Shown piece after piece: positions 9,901-16,722 of a DNA stretch of 46,015 nucleotides. The position numbers were made by a program, and so were the translations under genes. The notes below the pieces were generated by a model that was not told the DNA's origin, ran no database searches, and worked only from the letters and a program-made list of their open reading frames with translations. Source of the DNA: UBA8828 sp964510855. GTDB taxonomy: Bacteria > Verrucomicrobiota > Verrucomicrobiia > Opitutales > UBA953. The stretch is from NCBI GenBank assembly GCA_964510855.1, contig CAZEDB010000013.1:1-46015 (forward strand), in the 5' to 3' direction. How positions within the stretch are numbered: the first letter of the stretch is position 1; each line of letters begins with the position of its first letter.

Positions 9901-10098
9901 CAATCCTCGGTGCGCACTGAAGAAGTGAGCACCACGGTGGCTCACCTCGGCAATGGTAACAACATCCTCGGCCTCGGCTTGAAGGCGGTCTACCAGCTCG
10001 ACGAGAAGGCGAACTTGGACTTCGGTGTGCGCTTCGAAGGTGACGGCAGTCTCTCTGACGGCGCCCGCTTCGACATCGGCTATCGTCGTAACTTCTAA
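3967..10098 (+). CDS. Giant autotransporter / adhesin-like protein, 2043 aa
   Basis: The ATG at 3967 opens a signal peptide of about 26 residues (ending AALSAQ); an upstream TTG would only add unrelated residues. A passenger of about 1700 residues follows. Residues of about 158-500 hold about five copies of a 50-80-residue unit with the core VSGxGIPxGTT followed by a T-V-T-L-S strand. Residues of about 644-755 are extremely glycine-rich, built from GG-doublets like collagen- or PE_PGRS-type segments. Passenger-associated repeats follow (for example GGGKIILNGENTYSG near 840, GAGKLTLSGTA near 1380). The last 275 residues form an autotransporter beta-barrel ending in the aromatic FDIGYRRNF. The protein would be exported through Sec and displayed on the outer membrane. 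It is monocistronic, followed by a strong terminator. Its ligand is unknown. Confidence 0.88.
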   Translation: MTTRTRSSIGRALLIAAAVPAALSAQTLTIFDGDEVDNIMLFEGSATYGSAGTDTVYTNFFTEGGAGSGGGAGFGGVFFVNTGASLTLNNVSFKSNTVKGGEGGSPPPASVGGFVLAVTERTTSVAKVPDLTATPTIIGSYGDGEGYSIASVDLGFVSPTYKAGFAAAIEGTTGVSSIQSISGTTVTLAQPLEVKESAIYNAPALIAYTGGTDEISVSLFTDEEAENGKELSENLFIGRVLVGTGIAPGTKILETTINNAGRVTAIKLSKPTLAAGTGFDILKVEGFTGAQFAAVSDTEIVANASGLGLVAGMIVSGDGIPEGTTVVSVTPISGSSNSTIVFSNPINDGASTLGFKGTLPVIEPNGDNYNVIRLSGRDPRLQVGMGISGDGIAPGTTVTAIDAAKGTITLSQDLLDDPEKAGFKIIPTEFAVSNVTSQVGATLTMVNVKGLAANMVVSGENIPEGTTIVSIVGNVVTLSEAPEGDVVGLIASSPLVIGGSLNNMVSTGTKGDNGRDGISGRSGAAFLLEGEGQEGTNGYNASDGTGAAGGNGGNAGNGSNGMPFNWDLNWEVTSLSFDLGVTIDEAISAATNVDETDPFAPHPDPDFGEMRVKIAAAVIIATDLGIAITRLTEWGIDMNRGLVARGGAGGDGGEGGNGDEFFGGGSGGAGGRGGEGGLSFTDGGDGGSGGLGGRGGFGAGGGSGGAAGEAGSTGQGTDGDRGDGGRAGFGAGEGSTGDGEFGGGGSGFGGSIFIRTGGTVTLTGNSVFENNTVLGGSSNNGGEAGQAAGTDIFLMKGADLYFAPGAGNTIRLEGTIADDSLASIEGGSPAAGFGATVRFGGGGKIILNGENTYSGRTQIEGATLAVDDGVGVNKDSHIYFAGAGVVGTQGVGSLLSGSNTGSFLTSGRVVRRAGTLPHQLSWAGAGGFAAATEEDLILNFGQLGSSAGQVLKWNTSAISDNSVIVFGSEYSQGTVRLLNSINMNESTGNFAVVGTKPTGEDSHDASQTAYLQGFLYNGSIEVGSAGMDGLLIITAQNELTGATFHSGITSVLGRLFKPGEGGNLLITNNGSGAGEVILWNDELILNANLEGGATLTAAGDVGLVDLVNAGTVNFGGSTTARSVVNSLGGSIKALGGLTVSADGEGSGGTILNGGGATFTQGSDVSATSTVTNNGQWTVVGNPNDGSRKLTTDEGLFGTGNITLERATYTLNDESTVTVDANLELEVTADGEGYYQGIISGPGSFTKSGTGDQELAGTNTFEGDLTVAAGNLLLTGTQADAVDVLVRSGANLTFAIHDKVASVTVDNGGFVYLDANIETTNSYTTNGTTVVLDSRTLKTGGGLAGSGLVSLTEVGQVLTLDQAGASTFSGSIAGVGGLVKDGAGKLTLSGTADSLDLGGGVTINAGTIALDGAGILDASLDIVINVNGTLELVNGDQEANSISGLGTINLGDGNTLEVAIGGDFEGNVIGQGILKVAGGSLNVNNITSTSGTFDVADGAETNIAEGGTLEFPDLTVQGGGTLHLGATGNDPGTANVNVSGTANILGNVTGTGSINGNAVTHSGANIAPGNSPGILNFAGNLTVGSGTNFDIELEGTAGAGVNPGGHDQIQVGGNLEIESGDPLNLSTLTIQQLSGFELNRGQKLQIFSFTPGRVNGQFDEVTSELTRPVFYSLATGNVVGYGNAGRAGLRSSVVRNANQAEMFDKALVQTAGGVDQVYGGRLTEALAENLQLGRSTDAVFERSTAERHGSILAQARATLFGAVSELPQSSTPADGWGVRFSGGNLDSAGSTLDYLPYKVGRNTASVHHTSTQPLGTLTVSLGIEDGKVSASGYRADSTGITLAAVLQHKIESVKGLAVGLRAGFSRLETDTSRDTLAAASTADGIGSQTALIGAGIGYQREHGAITYTAGLELLAFRARVDGFTENNTNSLDSLTVGQQEDNGFAAVASIGLSGKVTERLSLGADLRLTSFGGPEQHNVQSSVRTEEVSTTVAHLGNGNNILGLGLKAVYQLDEKANLDFGVRFEGDGSLSDGARFDIGYRRNF
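5896..6231 (+). repeat. Glycine-rich low-complexity segment inside the autotransporter
   Basis: About 110 codons are dominated by Gly (GGT/GGC) with Ser, Asp, Glu and Ala. The DNA is itself repetitive (GGCGGT and GGTGGC words). It divides the VSGxGIPxGTT repeats from the passenger-associated repeats and is flanked on both sides by similar G-F-G-G/L-T-N/N-T-V segments, one near 4170-4270 and one near 6200-6300. Confidence 0.8.
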
Positions 10099-10122
10099 TC
10101 TTAGACTAACTAAGATCTGAAC

Positions 10123-10151
10123 AGACCCCGCCTTTGGCGGGGTCTTTTTTT
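10123..10151 (+). terminator. Rho-independent terminator of the autotransporter gene
   Basis: AGACCCCGCC pairs perfectly with GGCGGGGTCT around a three-base loop, followed by a run of T. The stem ends only about 45 bases before the mscS-like ATG, so the downstream gene needs its own promoter or readthrough. Confidence 0.95.
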
Positions 10152-10194
10152 GCCTACGCTTGCCGAAAGCAGCCTTCTTTTCCAACATAGCGGC

Positions 10195-11250
10195 ATGGAC
10201 TCTCCTTTCCTACAGCGCGAAATCTGGGGTAACTCGGTTACTGCCTACCTCTGGGCGATTGGCATCTTTTTAACCATCTGCGTCGTCCTGCGTATTTTTC
10301 GTGCCGTAGTACTAGGTCGTCTCCGCCGTCTCGCAAGTACCACTGAATCTACCCTCGATGACTTTTTAGTCGAGGCGCTGGAGAAGTGTATCGTGCCGGT
10401 CTTAGATGTCGCAGCGCTCTACCTTGCCTTTCAGTCGCTAAACTTATCTGAGCGCGCTGGTAAGGTGCTCTACATGGCCTGGGCGTTGGTTCTGGTGGTT
10501 TACACCATCAAACTTGCCATGGCCGGGATTCGCCACGCTTTGGAGCAACAATTGCTCCGACGTCCCAACGGCAAAGAGCGTATGGGCCAACTCAAAGGCA
10601 TGATGGTCGTCATCGGCGGTGCCCTCTGGGCATTGGGCGCGGTCTTTTTACTAAGCAATTTAGGTTACGACATTACTGCAATTGTTACTGGCTTAGGTAT
10701 TGGGGGTATTGCGATTGCGTTAGCAGCCCAAAATATCTTGGGCGATTTATTTAACTACTTCGTCATTTTCTTCGACCGCCCGTTTGAGGTCGGTGACAGT
10801 ATTCGTGTTGATGATAAAGTCGGTGTGGTTGAGCAGATCGGTATTAAAACCACGCGTATCCGGAGTGCGACTGGGGAAGAGTTAATTATTTCAAATACTA
10901 ATCTTACGGGTTCCCGTATTCATAACTTTCGTCGGCTAGAAGATCGTCGCGTGACGACCATTCTTTCAGTCACCTATGGCACTAAGCCCGAGCGCCTGCG
11001 CGCGCTGCCTGGGATTATCAGTCGCGCTCTTGAGTCTCAGCCCAAAGCTCATTTCGAGCGCTGTAGCTTCCGGACCTATGGTCCCTCGAGTCTCGATTTT
11101 GAATTAGTTTATCTCGTGACTGAGCGTGAGGCGGGTCCCTTCTTTGCGGTGCAACATGAAGTCAACCTTGCCATCTATGAGGCGTTTGCTCGTGAGGGGC
11201 TTGAATTTGCTTTCCCGACCCAGACCGTTCACCTCCGCAAAGAGGGTTGA
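10195..11250 (+). CDS. MscS-family mechanosensitive ion channel
   Basis: The 351-residue protein has three to five predicted membrane helices in its first 190 residues, then the conserved pore-lining helix with GLGIGGIAIALAAQN, and the beta-domain signature FFDRPFEVGDSIRV. These are hallmarks of the MscS family, inner-membrane channels that release solutes on osmotic downshock. The length (small MscS of E. coli is 286) allows one or two additional N-terminal helices. The ATG at 10195 is chosen over an in-frame TTG at 10150 that lies in the terminator tail. The next gene follows after three bases, so the two are probably co-transcribed. Confidence 0.9.
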   Translation: MDSPFLQREIWGNSVTAYLWAIGIFLTICVVLRIFRAVVLGRLRRLASTTESTLDDFLVEALEKCIVPVLDVAALYLAFQSLNLSERAGKVLYMAWALVLVVYTIKLAMAGIRHALEQQLLRRPNGKERMGQLKGMMVVIGGALWALGAVFLLSNLGYDITAIVTGLGIGGIAIALAAQNILGDLFNYFVIFFDRPFEVGDSIRVDDKVGVVEQIGIKTTRIRSATGEELIISNTNLTGSRIHNFRRLEDRRVTTILSVTYGTKPERLRALPGIISRALESQPKAHFERCSFRTYGPSSLDFELVYLVTEREAGPFFAVQHEVNLAIYEAFAREGLEFAFPTQTVHLRKEG

Positions 11251-11253
11251 GTC

Positions 11254-11751
11254 GTGGTTACGATACTTGCTTTAGGGCTAGGTCTGTTTGCCTCAGCCCC
11301 TGTATTGCCGCCTGATGCCTTGACTGCGGGTGCGAAGGGTCGGCCAACGCTGGTCCATTTTGTGCAAGTTGACTGCGTCTGCTCCGTCCGTGCTGCCCCT
11401 CAAGTCGAACGGCTCCGCACCGCCTTGGGCGAGCGCGTGCACTATGTGGCGGTCTTAGATACTGATGAAGTTGCGGCCCGGCAGTGGACAAAATCTACCG
11501 GGCTAGGCTTTGCCGTGGTGGCTGATCCGGTGGGTAAACAAATTACCGCACGCGACGTCAAACGAAGCCTCACCACCATTTTGTATAATGCCGAAGGTCA
11601 GGAAGTTCAGCGCTGGCGTGGCCACTCCGCCGCCCATCTAAAGGCAACGGCTGATACGACGGCACGCCTCCTAGGTATCGCACCGGTTGCCTTGGCGTTA
11701 AGTGACGTCCCAACCGACTTAGTCGCGGGTTGCACCTTTCCTGCCCGCTAA
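11254..11751 (+). CDS. Secreted thioredoxin-like protein with a CxC motif
   Basis: The 165-residue protein starts with GTG; the purine-rich end of the preceding gene (GAGGG) can serve as ribosome-binding site. A hydrophobic N-terminus (LALGLGLFASA) suggests export. The fold reads as a redoxin: beta strand LVHFVQ, then DCVCS (Cys41 and Cys43), a helix, then YVAVLDTDE and a late LTTILYN strand in the position of the cis-Pro loop. The active site has one residue between the cysteines instead of two, and there is no obvious cis-Pro, so it is not a standard thioredoxin. It follows the MscS gene by three bases. Periplasmic disulfide or peroxide chemistry is possible, but the substrate is unknown. 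Confidence 0.6.
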   Translation: MVTILALGLGLFASAPVLPPDALTAGAKGRPTLVHFVQVDCVCSVRAAPQVERLRTALGERVHYVAVLDTDEVAARQWTKSTGLGFAVVADPVGKQITARDVKRSLTTILYNAEGQEVQRWRGHSAAHLKATADTTARLLGIAPVALALSDVPTDLVAGCTFPAR

Positions 11752-11823
11752 ACTCGGGCTTGAGTATCTCCCTTGCGACACGGCTTTGCGCCGTCACCCT
11801 CATCCCCAACCCCAACTCATACC

Positions 11824-13548
11824 ATGGCACGCTGTATTCCTGAGACTGTGCATGATGACCATCGTGCCAAGGCTGAGGCAGATTTCTTACGACGGTTGCG
11901 TGAGGAATTAAGTGATGAGTGGATGGTGATTCATTCGCTGAATTTAGGCGCAGCTGAGCGTGCCGGAGAATTCGAAGCCGACTTTGTTTTACTTCACCCT
12001 CGTGGGCGTATCACCCTTGAGCTCAAAGGCGGTACGATTCTTTGCCAAGACGGGGCTTGGTGGTCGGTTAATGACCGCGGTCGCTGGCGCATTACCCCTC
12101 CGTTCCACCAAGCTCGCCGTAACAGCCACGAGGTAAGCCAGCACTTGCTACGCGTTTTAGGGCCCGACGATGTCGCGGCTAATTGTCCCTTTGCCCACGC
12201 GGTCGTCTTCCCAGGATGTGACTTCACGGCTAATACTATTGAGGCTCCACGCGGACGGATTTTTGACCGACGGGTCTTGGCGGCGCCTCTAGCTGAGGTC
12301 CTCGCCCCCGTACTCGACGAAGCCCTCACGCAGTGGCGTGCGCGTCAATCTGGACGGCCCGATCCTCAGCTCTTGGGCGAAGCCGACCTGCGCCGCGCCC
12401 GCGATTTGTTACGTCCTGACCTACGCCTCGTGCCTTCACTTTCCGCAGTTGAATTTGATGCTCAACTCGCCCGTCTCTCTGCTGAGCAACTCGCCGCCTT
12501 TAGGATGATGGAAGATAATTCGCGGCTTTGCGTGCGCGGGCCGGCAGGGACCGGGAAGACCTTAATGGCCCTCGAGGCCTGCCGTCGTGAAGCCCGTGCC
12601 CATCCCCAAGCGCGCATCGGGTTGGTGTGTTATAATCGGTTGCTTGGACGTCACCTTGCCGAGGCGGTGGAGCGCGAGTCCTTAGTTACCGTTAAGGCCG
12701 GCTCCCTTTTTCGTCTCATGGACCTCATGCTCGGTCTTGAGTCCGTCCCCGCAGGCTCACCTCACTCGGTCTATGCCCAACGCGCGGCTGAGGCAGCTCA
12801 AGCCATCGCCCACTTGGCCGACGAGGATAAATTGGACATGCTCGTGGTCGATGAAGGTCAAGACTTCCGACTCAGCCCCGACCACTTACGCGTGCTCAAT
12901 GGATTATTACGTGGAGGCTTAGCTCAAGGTCGCTGGCGGTGGTTTGAGGATCCTGCGCAAGCCCTAGTCTATGCCGCTACGCCACCTCCCACGCATGCGA
13001 CAGCTGAGGCTGCGCTTCACGCTCTTGACGCTGCACCGTCGGCGAAGCTTTCGCGCAACTGGCGTAACGCTGAACCTATCGCGCGCGCCTTTGCGCGTAT
13101 TAGTGGCCACGGTTCAGGTGAGACCGGAGGTTTCGAGGGTCCTGGCGTTTCGCTTGCCTTGGCGCCAGCAGGTCGGGAGCTCGATGCTTTAGATGCGTTG
13201 CTACAAAAAATTGTTCTGACCCGTCACCGTCCCGAGGAGGTCGTCATTTTAAGTACGCGTGGGGCAGGTCGTGAATCTTTCCATGGGGTCAGTCGACTCG
13301 CGGGTCTTCCCGTCAGCGATTGGGAAGGCGGACCCGCTTTACCAGGTCACTTACGCGTCTCAACCGTCGCCAAAGCCAAAGGTCTTGAGGCACACGCCGT
13401 AGTCTTAGTGGATTTAGATCGTCTTACCCTCGAGCGCGAACGCCGCGCTGCTTACGTCGGGATGTCGCGTGCAAAGTATGCCCTCTACTTATTGGCAGGC
13501 GCTGAAGCGCACGACACCGCTAATCAGGCGATGACCTTGGGCGCTTAA
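11824..13548 (+). CDS. NERD-domain superfamily 1 helicase
   Basis: The 574-residue protein joins an N-terminal NERD (nuclease-related) domain to a UvrD-like helicase. The NERD part has the PD-(D/E)xK-type pattern EADFVLL and ITLELKG (Asp53, Glu66, Lys68). The helicase part has Walker A GPAGTGKT at residues 239-246, Walker B LVVDEGQDF near 341, RNWRN, and the C-terminal motifs VSTVAKAKGLEA and YVGMSRAK. Such proteins are predicted to act on DNA or RNA, perhaps in repair or defence; the role here is not known. ATG at 11824 is preferred to a TTG 51 bases upstream. Its stop overlaps the stop of the convergent ABC permease gene by four bases. Confidence 0.85.
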   Translation: MARCIPETVHDDHRAKAEADFLRRLREELSDEWMVIHSLNLGAAERAGEFEADFVLLHPRGRITLELKGGTILCQDGAWWSVNDRGRWRITPPFHQARRNSHEVSQHLLRVLGPDDVAANCPFAHAVVFPGCDFTANTIEAPRGRIFDRRVLAAPLAEVLAPVLDEALTQWRARQSGRPDPQLLGEADLRRARDLLRPDLRLVPSLSAVEFDAQLARLSAEQLAAFRMMEDNSRLCVRGPAGTGKTLMALEACRREARAHPQARIGLVCYNRLLGRHLAEAVERESLVTVKAGSLFRLMDLMLGLESVPAGSPHSVYAQRAAEAAQAIAHLADEDKLDMLVVDEGQDFRLSPDHLRVLNGLLRGGLAQGRWRWFEDPAQALVYAATPPPTHATAEAALHALDAAPSAKLSRNWRNAEPIARAFARISGHGSGETGGFEGPGVSLALAPAGRELDALDALLQKIVLTRHRPEEVVILSTRGAGRESFHGVSRLAGLPVSDWEGGPALPGHLRVSTVAKAKGLEAHAVVLVDLDRLTLERERRAAYVGMSRAKYALYLLAGAEAHDTANQAMTLGA

Positions 13549-15236
13549 CCACCCAGTCCGCCGCGTTTACCGCCGAGTACGGCTGCACCAATCAGGGCGG
13601 TCGATAAAAAGGCCATGGCCCAAACGCCCAGAGCTGCCGCGAGCTCCATGCCGTTACCGAGCGAACTCACCAGCGCAAAAATCGCTTTGGTGATAGGGTA
13701 GTGTTCGGCCCGTTGAGCAAGGATTAAGCTGTCGCTTACTTCCAACATCGCGAAAGCAAAGGCTAAGATACAACCCGCCGCTAAGTGGGCTGCGAGTAAA
13801 GGAAGCGAAATACGACGGAAGGTGCGCCAAGCGCTTGAACCCAGTGAACGCGCCGCTTGCTCAAGCATAGGGTCGCTTTGTTGTAGGCCGGCTACGGACG
13901 AACGCATCACGTAAGGTAAGCGTCGCATTGCATAAGCCAATGCGAGTAGGAAGAAGGGGCTACCCCCGGCGCCGATTAAAAAGGCAAAGGGTTTACCTTC
14001 TTGCGAGAGGGCTAGGTAGCCGAAGGCGAGGACAAGGCCCGGTACCGCCAAGGGCAGCATGGTTAAGGTGTCGAGTAGATGACGGGCGCGTAGGTCGGAG
14101 CGAACGACTACCCAGGCGGACGACAAACCGAGGATTAATGCCAACACCGTCGCCGCGCTCGCGTAGAGCAGACTGTTTTGAATTGAGGGTACGACCAGGG
14201 CGCTACCTAAAGCTTCTTCCCAGTGTGCTAAAGTAAACTCCGCTGGCCATGCACTCCCGTGCCACTCGCCCGCAAATGAAAGCAAGATGACGCCGAGGTG
14301 GGGCAGGGTGGCGAGCGCACCTACGCCGACAAAGAGGGCTGTGCAAGACCAGCCCGCTAATCCACGGAGTCTAGCGGGGGCGGATTGCAGCCGGGGCCGG
14401 GGTGCACTTGCGAGCCGTCCGCTCCCAAAGAACACTTTCGAAAGCAGGAAGGTCGTCGCCGCAATCACGAGCACGACTGAAGTCAGAGCGTACGGCAGCG
14501 GGTTACGATCGAGACCCTTGATGCCATCAAGAATTTGTACTGGGGCTACGCGAGTGACGTCGAAGACCAGGGGCACACCAAGATCGGTGAAGGCCCAAAT
14601 GAAAACTAAGGAGCCGCCCGCAAACAGCCCAGGTAGAATCAGGGGCATGGTAATGCGGCGGAATCGGCGCCAGGGGCTGCTGCCAAGATTTTCTGCTGCT
14701 TGCTCGAGGGCGGGGTCGAGCTGGGCGAGCGAAGCTGAGAGATTAAGATAAAGAATAGGGAAGAGCCCGAGCGCATTCAGGGCAATCACGCCGATGAGTC
14801 GGCCTTCGGCTAACCAGTCGATAGGCCCGGCGTCGGGGGTTAGTCCTAATCCTGCCAGCAAAACATTGAGCGACCCTTCAGTGCCCAAGAGATGCTTAAT
14901 GCCAACCGCTCCAACAAAGGGCGGAAGAATCATCGGTGCCAATAAGGCAGGCGCGAGTAGACGACGGAGGGGGAAGTCGTGGCGGTGATTCAGCACTGCC
15001 AGCGGCAGGGCAATCGCGATGGCGGCGACGGTGGTGGTGAGACCGATGATGAGCGAGTTAGTTAAGCCTTCGCGGTAAATCGGGTCAGAAAGTAAGATGC
15101 CAATGTAATCAAAGGTGAAGCCGCCGGCGGGGTTACGAAACGCTTCCTGTAAGACACTTGCAGCTGGGTAAATGAATCCTGCCGCCATGCAGACAGAGAC
15201 AATGATGAGTAAGGTCCAAGCTAAACGGCGATTCAT
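13545..15236 (-). CDS. Iron(III)-type ABC importer permease, two fused domains
   Basis: The 563-residue inner-membrane protein carries two BPD_transp_1 domains in one chain, as in FbpB/SfuB, with about 12 membrane spans. Both halves show the EAA loop that contacts the ATPase: EQAAENLGSSPWRRFRRI (about residue 178-195) and EQAARSLGSSAWRTFRRI (about 459-476). The ATG at 15236 leaves four bases after the stop of the substrate-binding protein gene; an upstream TTG/GTG reading would overlap that gene by 41 bases. It ends the minus-strand operon. Iron is the usual cargo of this subfamily, but thiamine or phosphonate importers have the same architecture. Confidence 0.85.
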   Translation of the reverse strand: MNRRLAWTLLIIVSVCMAAGFIYPAASVLQEAFRNPAGGFTFDYIGILLSDPIYREGLTNSLIIGLTTTVAAIAIALPLAVLNHRHDFPLRRLLAPALLAPMILPPFVGAVGIKHLLGTEGSLNVLLAGLGLTPDAGPIDWLAEGRLIGVIALNALGLFPILYLNLSASLAQLDPALEQAAENLGSSPWRRFRRITMPLILPGLFAGGSLVFIWAFTDLGVPLVFDVTRVAPVQILDGIKGLDRNPLPYALTSVVLVIAATTFLLSKVFFGSGRLASAPRPRLQSAPARLRGLAGWSCTALFVGVGALATLPHLGVILLSFAGEWHGSAWPAEFTLAHWEEALGSALVVPSIQNSLLYASAATVLALILGLSSAWVVVRSDLRARHLLDTLTMLPLAVPGLVLAFGYLALSQEGKPFAFLIGAGGSPFFLLALAYAMRRLPYVMRSSVAGLQQSDPMLEQAARSLGSSAWRTFRRISLPLLAAHLAAGCILAFAFAMLEVSDSLILAQRAEHYPITKAIFALVSSLGNGMELAAALGVWAMAFLSTALIGAAVLGGKRGGLGG

Positions 15237-15240
15237 GGTG

Positions 15241-16722
15241 TTAGCGGGGTTGGGCGTGGGCGCGCGCGATTTCAGCGGCACGACGGTAGTTCGCGCGGAA
15301 GCCGTTGCCGAGTTCGCGCATGCGTGCGGCGACGACTAAAGGATCGCGATGGTCGAGGGCAGGGTCGCCTTTACCGCCGTCGCGATAAGGTAGAGAGCTA
15401 ACGTCTGTCATGACTGCCAGCGCCTCAGTTGGCATACCTGCAGCAATAATTTCCGCCCAGGCAGTGCGTAACTCATCGTGGCTATCGATGCATAAGACCC
15501 GAACCATCCGTCGTAGAGACGTAAAGGCCGCGGCGGTTAACTCCGGACGGTAGGTCAGCATGCCTTCGCTGGTGTATGGATTTTCTCGGGCGGCAGGCCC
15601 TAGATTTGCGACCGCATAAGCATCACGGCGTACGGGCGGGCGGTGGAGGACGCGCCAGCGTGGACCTCCAGGGGTTCCGGCTTCGGCGTGCCAAAGTTTT
15701 TGACCCTCGGGTGAGAGCACAAAGGTAGCGAAGGCTTGGGCGAGTTCAGGGTTAGCCGCGCCGCGCAACACCGCCATAGGGTCGCCACTTACAGTCGTAC
15801 CGCCTTCAGCAGGGTGCCAGGTCAGCCGAGGCTCATGGCGATTGGCGACATCAGCATAAGTTCGACCGTAGAAATCAATCGCCATTCCTGCGAGGGCGTT
15901 ACCTTGAGCGACGTCGTGGGGAATTTTTCCCGCGTTATCGGTAAAGTAACGCGCATTCGCCGCTAAGCGTTGAATGAGTTTTAAACCATTGGCCCAACCT
16001 TGGGCGAGACGGGCTGACTCAGGGAGTTTCGCTAAGGCGGGATCACTAAGGGCTGCCTGCATCTCAGCTTGAATGAGTAATTCAAAAGAGCGTGCCACTG
16101 AACCACTCTTCGTAGGATCGGCGAGCGCGAGCCCACCGATGAGCTTGGGATCGGTTAAATCGCGCCAGCGTTTAGGCTCAGGTAAACCCGTACGCTTCCA
16201 AGCCGTAGGATTGTGGCAGATACCAAAAAGAGAAACACAGGCGGCTACCCAGGTGCCACGTTCGGCTACATAGCGTTCGCCAGTGTGGCCGGCGGGAATG
16301 GGACCGCCCTTGGCAAACCACTCCGGTTGTTCGTCGAGCACCTTCAGCCGTACGAGACGACCGAGACGGTCTTGGCCTTCAAAGTCAGGGGCTCCTCCAC
16401 CAAAAAGCATATCCATCCCCACGCCCTCTCGACCTTCTTCTTCGGCAGCTTTGTAAGCTGCGTCGAGCACCATACGAATTTCCGAAGTACCGCCCGGGGC
16501 ACGCCAATCAATGTAGACGGCTTCGTTATGATTTTTCTGCCAATACTGGGCAAAGGCTTCGGCAAATTCCCGACGAATAGATTCACCGTGCGGGGTGAGA
16601 ATAATTAAGCGTCGTGCGTCAGATGACGGCGCTTGCGTGGTATCTTGCCGTAGGGTCAGCGGCAAGGCCACGAGCAGGGCGAGTAAGCCTGCAATCGCTA
16701 GGATGGTGCGTCCCTGCGTCAT
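15241..16722 (-). CDS. ABC importer substrate-binding protein (AfuA/FbpA-like)
   Basis: The 493-residue protein has a hydrophobic N-terminus (ILAIAGLLALLVALPLTL) that is a signal peptide or anchor without a clear lipobox. The mature part has the type II periplasmic binding fold: RRLIILTPHGESIR at the first strand, LADPTKSGSV in the ligand region, AIDFYGRTYADV and FATFVLSPEGQKLW in the C-terminal lobe. It is longer than typical FbpA proteins (about 340), with extra sequence at the C-terminus. ATG and the ATPase stop overlap as ATGA. Iron is inferred from family resemblance and the two-domain permease; the ligand Tyr pair of FbpA was not clearly located. Confidence 0.8.
   Translation of the reverse strand: MTQGRTILAIAGLLALLVALPLTLRQDTTQAPSSDARRLIILTPHGESIRREFAEAFAQYWQKNHNEAVYIDWRAPGGTSEIRMVLDAAYKAAEEEGREGVGMDMLFGGGAPDFEGQDRLGRLVRLKVLDEQPEWFAKGGPIPAGHTGERYVAERGTWVAACVSLFGICHNPTAWKRTGLPEPKRWRDLTDPKLIGGLALADPTKSGSVARSFELLIQAEMQAALSDPALAKLPESARLAQGWANGLKLIQRLAANARYFTDNAGKIPHDVAQGNALAGMAIDFYGRTYADVANRHEPRLTWHPAEGGTTVSGDPMAVLRGAANPELAQAFATFVLSPEGQKLWHAEAGTPGGPRWRVLHRPPVRRDAYAVANLGPAARENPYTSEGMLTYRPELTAAAFTSLRRMVRVLCIDSHDELRTAWAEIIAAGMPTEALAVMTDVSSLPYRDGGKGDPALDHRDPLVVAARMRELGNGFRANYRRAAEIARAHAQPR

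Noticed and set aside
13928..14751. Plus-strand proteins inside the importer permease region
   Set aside because: Arg/Ala/Ser-rich composition and full overlap with a conserved permease on the other strand.
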